A stretch of DNA of 64,000 bases from Atopsyche davidsoni. Taxonomy: Eukaryota > Arthropoda > Insecta > Trichoptera > Hydrobiosidae. The stretch lies in NCBI GenBank assembly GCA_022113835.1, contig JAILWY010000012.1:8928001-8992000 (forward strand). Reading direction: 5' to 3'. A program made the translations under genes and the position numbers. The notes under the pieces are model-generated. The model ran no database searches. It saw nothing but the letters and a program-made list of their open reading frames with translations, and was not told where the DNA came from. The number at the start of each line of letters is the position of its first letter. Positions within the stretch are counted from its first letter, which is position 1. This document shows positions 13,501 to 25,500 of this stretch, one piece after another.

Positions 13501-16500
13501 TAGGATTTGAGTCGATGGCTTATTCAGGTACTCATTATGCAATAGCCGTGAACAGGCGGCCTCGCGGCTTCCTCCAGTCGTAATCACCTGCAGTTTATCG
13601 CCGCGGCCGGGCCTGGGCCGTCCACCGGTTCCGTTTATTTCCTTTTAATTTATTCACACTCTTCGGAGTTTGCCGTTATAAGAAATTTAATTACCCACCA
13701 CTCAAATTTGTCAATTAACACGATCTGTTGTATATAAATTATCGTATTGTTTATTTCTATGGCGGAATTCAAATTAAAACTTGTTTTTCATCCAGGTTTA
13801 GAGCGGAGATAACAAGGATGATGAAAATGACACAAAAATATCAATTCATAGGTTTTATTTTTCTGCGATATTTGCAGAGACCAAAAAGTGTTTTTTTCAA
13901 AGTGAAAAAAAGTATGCAGGTAACGCAGTAAAGTCTTACTGATTTTAATAAAGATATAAATGGATGATGGTGACATTGAGCCATCTTTACGCAGAGAACC
14001 ACCGTCGTCATTTAGACACGAACCCTCCTGAAATAAACAAAATATTTCATCGGCCGTAATATTCTGATTTTGTAGGCATTTAATACAAATACATGGGATA
14101 TTCTCACTTCGTAAATTCTAACAATATTTTATAAGCTAAATAATCTCGATCATGTTGCCGATGGTTTAAAAAATATTTCCATTCGAATAAAAATTCTTGC
14201 CCAGATTATCTTTTAATTTTTATTTTTATGAGTGTCTATATTTTTTAAGGTTTTTTTAACCACGTTATCTTTATTGGTGATTATTACTAAACATTCCACT
14301 CCCCGGTAACACTGAACTAAAGTACACGATGATATTGCAGGTATAATCGTGGGAAGCACTTAATCCACATAGACTTTTTTTGAATTAATGTTATTTAGAT
14401 AAGTTATTTTTGTGCTGGTCTGTATGCTTCATTCATAAAGCCCATTTAAAACCATCTTTTATGATTTTTTTACGTCTTTACGAAGATCTCTCCGAATGGT
14501 GCAGTGCTATCTATGATTTACAAAGCCTTCATGAAAACAAAGTTTTCAAATGCTTAAAAAAAATTTTATTCATTTAAATATTTTTATTCATTGGAAAAAA
14601 ATGCATTAAAATCAACTTATCTTCGAAATTTTTATATCAAAAATATAATTTATTTACCACGAAACTAAAATCTTGTATTTTATTATTTTAGTTACAAATT
14701 AATTTTTTTTCTACGTTTCTGGATAAATGCCAACACATTTTCTTGTCACCTTTATTTATTGTTTTGATTTATATATTAAATTTTCTATTCAGGCTTCGGA
14801 GCGCAAGATGCCCCCCGCGGTGTTGCGCCCCGCCACCCCCCGAGAGCAACTCCTGAACTCCATCAAGCAGGGGCGCCCGCTCCGCCCCACACCCCGCCAC
14901 TTACACAAACGTGAGTACATCCCTGGACTGCTGCTCCTCAGTTATACCCTTAAACGTCCTGCATGCTCCATGTCACTGCCCTGTTGTCCTCAGCCTAGTT
15001 TTGTTGTAGGATCTCCAGCTCCAAGAACGTCCCGATCCCTCTCCCTCACTTCTACACTATTCGATGCCTGTTGAAAATATGTTATCATTTAATTGAAAAA
15101 ATTGTTTGTAAAGTATTTAAAATGCCAATACATTGCAATATCAAAAATCTAATGAAATAATAATGCGCGTACTGCCATCTATCTCTTCTTCTTCAAACTA
15201 CGTTGGTTTGTGCCTCGGCTACGCAGACAACTTTGTTGAAATATATAATTCGTAGATGGCGCTTTGTATTTGAAAATATAGATCATTGATCCAAGTGAGA
15301 TTTTCTCTGTCAGAAAAATAAAGTTTATTAAAAATATTTTTAGAGAAAAACCTTTCCTCATTTTATATACAACATTATGTATTAAATTAAATGTGTTTCT
15401 AAATTATTCGATATATTTTCAATTTACCAATTTTGTATTAAATTTTTTTGAAAATTATAAATGATAAAAAATCAAAAAATCTTTTTTTCATCTAGTGAAC
15501 TTTTCTTGTTTAAGTGATTATTACCAATATTATATATTTATATTTTTAAATTGAAATATCTTCTTTCTTCTATTGAAGTGCTTTCGAGCTTATCAGTAGA
15601 TGTATTGATTGAATGAGGATATTAAACAATCTAGATCTATGATTTTTTTACGGCATACTATTTTATCAGAAAAAAAACACTCGTAATTATACACATTACT
15701 TCGATCGAATTTTACAGAACTATTTTTATCAGTACAATCTGCAAATTTCTACCATATTGCGCGAATGTTGAATTATCCATAATAGTCTCGGGAACACATT
15801 ACCGTCTGCCACATTTTACCGTCTAAAGAGATTCACCGTGGAGTACCTGCATTACTGGGTATAATTTTTGTGTTTTTAATAGGTTCGGGACTTTGCATTT
15901 TATTAAGAGTTAAGCCCTCTACACATGCTACGATACAACTGACAACCAAATTTGTCTTGGGCTAAGCCTTAAAAATTATCAAATTAAAATTATGCTATTG
16001 GCTAATTGTAAATCGGTGGCTACGTGTGTAGCCGGCTTTGTTCGTCCTGCAAATTTCACACAGGGTCATGCTAACATAAGCTCGGAAACTTAAATAGGCC
16101 GGGATATGAATATAAATGTTTAAGCCTCTAGTTGGAGATACTAGTAAAAAATAGCAGGGGTTTTTTCATGTTATTACTACTAGTATTCAAAAATGTACTT
16201 TTGTATTATAAAATTTGTCTAGGTGGTACAGAGTATACGGGTTTGCTATAATCTTACGACTTTACGGTTCGTAAGAAACATAAACATTACTTAAATATTA
16301 ATTAAAAAAATAATAGTTCAACGCATAAAATATGGAAAACTGAAAGCAAATCCGGCTGTTCACCTTTTTTATAAATTAATCAATTAATTTTTTAATTAAG
16401 ATTTTAAGTTCGCAGACCATGGTCCATCCATGGGTGAGGATAAAACAAGATAGAATCCTGCATTAGAAATATTATTTCTTTTTTTCGTCTTGCACGCATA

Positions 16501-19500
16501 CTCTGTTTATAATTTAGTGGTAATCTTCAAGAATTTCACACAAATTCGACCTGCGCTAAGTTATTGCGATGCAAGCGAGCGCCAAATTTTTCAAATCAAT
16601 GTTTCAATTTATAATATTTATATATATAAATAAATGAAAAAATATTTATTAAATTTTATTTTTGAAAAGTAAATTTCTTCTAAAACATCAAAGTAACGTT
16701 TCAAATGTAATTAATAAATAATCGCCGGTCCGTCTGTGAAAAATGGTTATTCCAAGTTCCGCCGACGCTATTGGCTATAACTAAGTAGAGCTCAGCCAGG
16801 ATCGTGTTGGAACAAGGTGAACCTGTGCCATATACATAAAAATAAAGGGTTATTCCTTTTAGAAATAATATTTCAAGTCCTACGTTTTATATAAATATTC
16901 ATTGAAATTTAGCTTTAGGTTGAACCGAAACCCAATTATCCTTTATGGCGTGTGTGATTAGCATAAATCCAACAACACGAGCCTCGCGGCTCCGTGGGCG
17001 CTCGCGGCAGGCGGAAGTCGGGGACTGCAAACTGACCGAGCTCATTCACGCCAATACGATATTGCACAATTTCAACTTGCTTATTTTCTTTATTCATTGA
17101 ATAACATCTAAATTGGAAATCAGTTATTTATAGTTATAAAATAACGGCAAACTTACCTGCTAGGTGCTAAATGAACAGCGCCTTTTCGATACCCTACTTA
17201 CGAAGCAATAGCGAAGGAAAGTTTCTATCAAAATCTTATACGGAGGACATTTAATTACGATTGATAAATTAATACTATCTTCTGCCGATTAGCTCTGAAG
17301 AGAGTTTTAATTGGCTCTCTCTTAGTTTTCAAAGAGATGTGATGATACATCATTCTGCTCGGGTCTATAGCCTCTCGGTTAGGTTGAGGGTCTCTGCCAG
17401 CCTCCGCAAGCGCGTGGCGGTCATTGCCAACAACTCCATCGCTCTCGTAACGCGATTATTATTTCTCGCATCTCTATATTAAGTATTACGGAGCGATGGC
17501 TGACAAACTCTACTCGAATCGTGGCCGCCTCGCGTTTGCGCCTCGTCCTCCCCGCTTCCGCGGTTGTTGTTGCTCAATTCAAAAACGTTTTCGATTTCGT
17601 ATTCAGATAAGGATACGATTGTTCGGGAAAGTATTTTGTGCAATAGCCCGACGGCGCGTTCGAATTATTGATTCGCTGCAGAGTATCTGCTGACTCGGTA
17701 CGGCACACGATCCTGAGTATTGGGGTTTTGTCTCCCCGGCCTTGCAAGCTGAGCAGAAAATAGACCTTTCCCTTTCAAAGTGCGCGCCACCGAACCGGTC
17801 CGCGGCGAGTGCGGCGCTTTGCTTTCGCCTCTTCTCGCAGCTCGCCGTTTCACCGACGGGTCGAGCAGCCGGAGACGTCGACGAGACGCTCGGACGGCGT
17901 CCCGGAGAGAGGTCCCGAGGGCGGACTGAATCCTCGGTAATCCGGCCCGACGCGACGAGACGCCGAGTGCCATCCCCCCAACTTGTGCCGTCACCGCCGA
18001 GAATAATGTGTATCGTGGGAAACTTGCGCAAAAACAAAAGTGATTGTGCTCTGAATGTATTGCGAATAGTTTTCCTATTTTATGTGTTGAAATATTCGCA
18101 TTTATAATGAGAACGACTTTCTTTAATTAACCATTAAAACTAGAGCGCGTACCCACGTGTGCTGGATTCATTTTTCTCGGGTAAATACTTGCACAGGAAC
18201 TGATAAATGTAATATATTAATTTTGTATTCTCTATAGTCACGGTCTATAAATTTGCAATGCGTCCATCAATCCTGAGTAAAAATCTATAATGCACATCGC
18301 ATTTGCATTTCACGTTGCATCAGCTCCGGCGCCGCTTCCGGTGACAGACGCCGCGCCTTCATTATCCCTCTAACTCATAGGTTCCCAACGGGGACGGTAC
18401 CGCCCTCCAGTGGGCGCTGTAGCTAAGGGGGCGGTGGCGGGTCCAAGGGAAAATGAATGAACTTTTTGCATTTAAATTTTTTTGATTTGTGCAATATAAT
18501 TTAAAAAAAAAAAAACGAGAAAATGATCAAAAAAAACTCGAACATTTTTTTTTTACCTGGGCAGCAATAAATAATGTACAGAAAAAAATATAACTGCTAT
18601 TTTGCGCAAAGGGGGGCGTTAGAATTTTTTTTTCTTGTCAAGGGGGGCGTTGGAATTTTTTTTTCTTGTCAAGAGGGCGGTGGTCAATAAAAGGTTGGGA
18701 ACCTATGCTCTAACTGTAAGGTCGAATGAGAAACCTTTCAAACATTCGATTGGATATTTTGTAAAGAGACTTGTTTTTGATTGAACGGGTATTTTAAAAC
18801 CTGCGCATTTTTTCGCGTATGTAATAATCTGTACATACTTGATATTACCTACCCGTTTGTTTATTTTTGCTCACTTATAATACAGTCTTTATTGCGGCTT
18901 GAAAATTCAAATGCCTTTTATGTCTTATTATATATCATTTTGTTAATATAGATTTTAATTGGATGTAGTTAATGTTATGTTAATACACAATAACCTCCGT
19001 GTAATATTTAATCGCATAAACTATTCAAACATAAAATGACAAACAAAATAGTGACTTGATTTTTGGACAGAAGCGAAAATCGGGACCTTTAAATTCCAAT
19101 CCCACCTTCATTTAAAATATATATATATTTTCATATTTTTTTTAAAAGTATTATTAAAAAAAATAGTTCCACAAAATACTGATTTATTAAAATAATCGGT
19201 AATTCGCATTAAATTTAATGTTTGCTACTATTTTCTTCTATGCTCAACTTCAACGTTTTATTTATATCTGAATAATAAATATATCTTAATATTTGAAAAT
19301 GAATATTATTACATACTTTAATATAATTATCTTTCCCACGATAAATCAATATTATAGATATCTGCGCTACTTAGCAACGCGTTCATTATTAGCCATGGCG
19401 AGTCATTCATTCACGGCGTGCTATTAAATGGAATATTTGAACTTTTTTTAATTCCCAGTTACTAAACTCTACCGAATAATTAATTGTATTATTACTATAA

Positions 19501-22500
19501 ACGCTATCTAGTGCGAGAGGCCAAAGTTTCCCAAGCTCCATAATCGCTGCGCATTAACACGCATTCGACTTTACTTCCCAAACCAAACAAAAAATGTCCG
19601 ACTGACCGATCGGCCGTCGCCTCCGTCCGCAATAATCCAGAAAAAACGGTGCCTCACAGACAATTAGGCATCTCTCTTCCGCCCAGAACCGACCGGCTAC
19701 GGACACAAATCAATCGCCAAACATTCTTCAGGGCATACCGAGTGAGCTGCGGTGCAAATAATTTTTGCCACATACTCGACTTCACCCTCCCTCTGCAGCG
19801 CCGGGAGGGTCAGATGGATACAATTTTAAATATTTCTGTTCGTTTGGAGAGGCAATTTATTCTTGCAATCGACGCTACCCAATGTCATGCTGCAAGTGAC
19901 AATGGAACCCGATAAAAATATTTATGAGTAAATATATTAGTGCATATTTCATTACACTGCATTATCATACCGCAAGTATCTGAAGATATTCAGAAATATG
20001 AAGGGTCACATTGGAATAATGCATCTCCCTTTGACTTGAACAATTTTATGGATCCTATTAAAATTTTAATAAAATTCAATTTTCCTCGACGTCGGTTGCA
20101 GTCGGAAGAAAAAACGAAATGAAAATGTTTATTCAGTATATTGCGAACATTGTGGAGCGTTTTTTCGTATCCCTGAACCTCTCAAAAGAACGCGGTAGGG
20201 GATAACGAGACGCGAGGTTACAGCAGTATGGCGTTGGATCTTCACGTTTCGCGGCTTTCCGAGAGGATAGATCTGTGAACCGAATCAGATCCAACTATTG
20301 TCGATTCGAAATTAATATTTATTGCCCCCGCAAGTCAGAAAACTGCCCAATCGCCGTCGGGTTGGGCAGTTTTCAGGCTTTTCGATCCTACCCGGCGGCG
20401 CTGCGGCCGCTCCGCGGATCACTTTCCCAGCATTGTCCTGTTTCGTTCTTCAGGACTCCGTCGGAGCTGGCGGCCTCGCATCAATATTTTCTGTAGAAAT
20501 TTTTTGCAACTCACAAGGGCAAACAAAAAATGGGTATCCGGCCGATCAGAAGAGACGCTCTGGATGCCCCCTCGCGCGGATGCCCGAACGCCCGGGTAGA
20601 CTACTTTCATGCGAGGCGGCATCGACGCGACGGAGACGATTCTCGGCCCGCGAGCCTCGCGGACGAATTCCTCCGCCGGACTTCCTCCGCGAGTCGCGGC
20701 CCGTCCCGCCCGCGGCGCCGGCAGGGGCGCCGAGTGCGGAGTGCCGAGTGCCGAGTGCCGAGTGCCCGCAGAGGCGAGCGACACTCGGCATATCGGTGAC
20801 GACGGGGGTCAGAGCGGATGAAAACTGACTAACCGAATACTCTTCCGCCATTGCAAGCATTTAGAAACAATATCAGTCGCATATTTAGCATGGGACCGAA
20901 TGCTATGTAGAACGGACCGTTCCTACCCTTTTCGCTCGCTCACTTGCAATGAGATAATACTTCCCCGCGATCCCCGACTCGGCCAGGCCCGATGCCCGGT
21001 TGCCGGTTGCCGTTTGCGTAACGCTTTCTACATAATCGGAAGCTGCCGCAATGAGACTCGTCGTTTCCGAGATTTCCAATAGACTTCTCGAAATAGTTCC
21101 GAAAACCGCAAGCGAAAGTCCCCGCCGCCCCTGGGCCCCGCGCCCCGGCCCGCGCCAGGCCCGCGCCCGCCTCGCCGTGGCGGCCCGCCGCAGTCGCCGC
21201 CGAGGAGCGAGCGCGTCCGCCGCCACAGCCAGCCGCACCGCCGCGCTGCCGCACCGCCGCACCGCCGCACTGCCGCACCGCCGCACTGCCGCACTGCCGC
21301 ACTGCCGCCAGCCTCTCCGGTGTCGCCGAGTCCGACTGCCGTCGCCGAGGTGACCCCCGACCCGGGCGCCCTCCGCAGTGCCGCGTGCGGGATTGTGGCC
21401 GTGTTTGTTCGCGTCCGCCGCGCTTGTGCCCGCTCGTGGCCGGCTGCGGGGCGGCCGAGTGACGGCGGCCGGAGTCGGAGCCGCTCGCGTTGTCGGTCTC
21501 GCGGCCGAGTGCTCCGATCGCGCCCCACATTTTTACTTTTGATCGAGTGCTGCGAGATGACGCTGGACATTGCCGCAGGTAACGTTCTTGTCAAAATTTC
21601 TGATAGCTTTCGTTCAAAGGAGAGCTTCGGAAGTCTCTTCCGCCTTCAGGTCGACGAAAAATCACCGAAAGCTCCCCTCCTAGAGCGACGGCGCCCGGAG
21701 GACTCGAGCGACCGCGTCCCGAGGGTGCGGCGAGCGGTGCCGACCGTTGTCCTGCCGTCTTCGGAGGACTCGAGCGACGGGCGCGCAGTGCCGGATGTCG
21801 GTCCTCCGAACTGAAACCGAATCGGAGAGGAAGCCGCGGCGGCGTTCGTTTTCCCCTAGCTCCGTGGATGTCATGACCGATGCCATAATTCCTTTGTAGA
21901 ACCGACCTCTGCGACTTTTGCTCATTCTATCACAAAACATCATGAGAACTCAATTATTGCTCGATCAGAATAACCGAGCATGCATATTTCGATGCACGAA
22001 TGAATGACTCCCTATTTTCAAAACATTACCCTTGTGTATTTTGTAGTTTTTGCATTGTCAATATTGTATAATTTTTTACTACCGATTGAATACGATAAAG
22101 TAAATTTGCAATAAATATTTCTGTGTTCGAGAAAATATTTTTTTTTTTTTAAAGGCTACTTCGCTCCGTGACTATCGATTTATTATAATATCACCGGAGT
22201 GGATTGCGCGCCGCGACTCCGCAAGGTATGAAAAACTTTTGTTTCCTCAAATCCAGGTCAAAAGAATTTCAATTATTATTTAATGTAGACCCACCGTCAT
22301 TTTGCATTCCATCCGATAATTTATAATTATAATAATTTCATTTGTACAGTAATAATTACAGTCGTTTTGTATATCCCGAGAATATGCTCCTATCTTCATT
22401 TGTTTACATTTCGAAAATTTTGGATCTACAGAGAAACGGAAATCTACGAGCATTATACCATAAAATTATATCGAACAAACCGCCACCGAACTGAAACTTC

Positions 22501-25500
22501 CTTGTTTCGTTGAAATAACGGTCGAGTCGTCACTTTATCGCATTTAGGTAAATCTACTTTCCATATTTATTGCGTAGATGAGACATCGCCGGTGACGTTG
22601 CGCACCCGCAACGAGCGCACCGGGCGACGAAGACCCTCAAGTCGGAAGGCTTTCGAACGAGGAAACTCGTAACAAATATGACGAGTGTATCGATCCCGAC
22701 GAAGAGGGATCTCGGACGGCGAGCACCCGCGGGCCGTCCCTCCGCGCGTCTGGCGCGAAGGCCGGCGAGGGGCTCGAAGCGTACCGCGCAGGCCCGGGCG
22801 CCCCGACCTCCGGGCCGCCCCTCGCGCCCCCCGGCCGCCCCCGGCGCCCCCCGGCCAGTCTCCCCCCGGCCAGTCTTCCCCCGGCAGCCGCCGCGGCCGC
22901 CCGCGCCGTGTTCTGCGCCGTCGCCCCCGCGAGTCAGAGTCCCGCCCGATGGTAGGGGTGCAGGAGGCGGCATGAAGGAGTCCGGCGGCGGGGGCAAGCG
23001 CTCGGCCATGCTGCTGGTGGGAGGAGCCCCCCGCGCCGTGGTGGGGCTGCGCCAGCCGGCCGAGTCCCCCGAGGAGCCCGTGGTGGACGTGGCCCAGGAC
23101 CGCTCCTACTGGCAGCCCGAGCCCGCAGGAAGAAAACGTAATATTTTGGAGATCGCTTCCCGCCGTCCCGTGGCCGGGCCGCCCGCCCCCTGCGCCTCCG
23201 CGCGGACCCCTGAATTGTTTACCTCCGTCGGCCCTATTCTGCGTGCTGTGTTTTCCTAGATTCAGCCCTTTCTCGCTGAAGCCTGTCCGCTTTATCGATG
23301 GCGTGAAACATATTTTACCATGAAAACTTCGTTCTATCTCGACAACAGATTCGTTTTCGTTACATAACGTTATGGTATTTATATTCACAGGCATTGTTTC
23401 GCGACTAGCCTTACCGAGTACAAGAAGTAAATAGGACAAGCGATTGTTGTGCGTCGTACATTGTCCGCCGAACCGTAATCTTTTATATATCTGATTATTT
23501 CAAAATTTTATCCACATCGGGTAAACAACGTTCTCTGTAGAGCGACTTTGCCTCATCGGTGGCTTATTTTTAATTGAACTAAATTGTGTGCTGCGCTTTG
23601 TTTGGTATGGACTCGTTTCTCAATACGAGGCCCGGAAATATTCTAATAATAGGATAATATTGCGTGTATCCCCGCGTATATAAAAACGTTCAGATTATTG
23701 TGCTTTCTTTACTACTGTTTCCATATCGTAACGATTTACACCCTTAGGGTTGGCGCCGCAGACTATTAATCATTTACATTTGTCAGTAGGGGAGTCGAGG
23801 CTGAACCTCCTCCGATACTCGGGAGTCGCACCCCTCCGCAGATCACCTGATGGACTAGTACATTACCAACGAATGATATTTTTAATCAAGTTTGTACCGA
23901 AACCACAAGTTTACAATATCATAATAGCGACTTGTGTATTTCCATAAATGTAAATAATCCTCGTTTCTAATATGTATTCGTTGTCATAACGATACTTGAT
24001 GTTTGAATTACGTAGATATTAGGATAAATATCTAGGAAATAGTATAGCGGAAGATGCCACATAGGAATGTAATGATTTCGTCAATTTTTTATTAGAAAAT
24101 AAGTATACACGTACAGTAAAACGCAATGAGAACGAACACTTTCCCTACAAAACTAACAATGCAATAAATATCCTTGAAGTTTATGATATACGAATCTGTG
24201 CCAAAAATAAAAATAAAATATTTAACAAGCAGACGTGCAGTGTTGTGATATAATCATTACCTCTTTCGTGTTCCAATTTAGATTTATCTTTTTAACTGAA
24301 TTGAAACAGTGTGGAATAGAAATAGTCGTTAACCTCGACAATCACAATGGCCTGCATCCGAAGTGATAACTTGAATGCGGGCGCTGGCAGTCGGCGGCCC
24401 CTGGCCTCGCCTCCCGGGCACTGGCGCAGTCTTCCAGGCCACCTCCTGCAGGCGCAGGCTGCGGGTAAACATCCCCCCGAGCCCACTGGAGACTTGACCT
24501 TGGCATTGACCTCGCTACGTAATACTTCAGAGCTTATTGCGCTCTTTGTGCCACTTCAGTTTAATCTATATTTTAATAAACACAACAATTCAACTCCGTT
24601 TCGATATTTATATATTCCGTAAAATTCGGCCTAATTACAGTTAACTTGTTAAATAAAGACGGTCAAGTTTTGCACGTAGTCTTTGCGCGCATGTTCCAGT
24701 CCAAGGATTTTTAATCTATTCACTATTATACTTTCCCATCTCATTGAACTCTGCAAAATAAGAAAAAAATACGTTCAGTCGTGCATGTGATCTAAGTTAA
24801 TGAATCAGTCATTCTAAAGTACGATTTGTGGTTATTCTATTATCCGTTTTTAAATAAAACCTTTGTAAGCCAAAAGGTGACTCTATACCATACAAATAAC
24901 TATAAATTTGTATATATAGTTTTTTTATAATTTAATATACTATTTATTCAGATCTGCACGATTTTGTGTTAAATAAGACTATCATTAAACATCTGTTATT
25001 TTGTTACAAAATTAGACTTCCTTTCTAAATACCTCGCTAATTTATTAATATGCCACTAAGTCACGATTATTCATGTTCCATAATCATTAATACATGCACA
25101 AATTCCAATAGTAGTAAGTAAGTAATGACTTGCTTTGTATCTAAAGTGATGTTTTTTTAAATATATAATTATACTTATGATAGTTTATTGCTTGAGTGTG
25201 GATCAACGCTCCGGGAAGTGTTTCATTGTGAAATAGATCATTAAACGTTTAATTACGGATTCTGCAATAAAATTCTATAAGTGACAATAGCAGCATACAG
25301 TTTCCCACAAGAGTGAAACCACCGACGTCCCCGCCCGGAGTGGAGCCGCAGCGGCTGTCACGACTCCGCTGGCGTTCTCCGGCATCTGCAAGAGCGGAGG
25401 TTCCCGGGACGTGACACAATCGAGTGCCAGAGACAGGGATCTAGCGCAAACATTCAGCTCAAACAATCGGGTGTTAACAAAATCTATTAACTTTCAAACA

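Noticed and set aside
15175..15265. TGCCATCTA ... TAGATGGCGC as a transposon
   Set aside because: The ends are short and imperfectly matched, and no target-site duplication was seen; the motif is common in insect DNA.
17603..18037. 144-codon - strand frame
   Set aside because: GC-island frame with no recognised domain and an overlapping open frame on the other strand.
22567..23439. 290-codon - strand open frame, the longest in the window
   Set aside because: It runs antisense to a GC island with frames open on both strands, is dominated by Gly, Arg, Pro and Ala, and shows no domain or initiation context.
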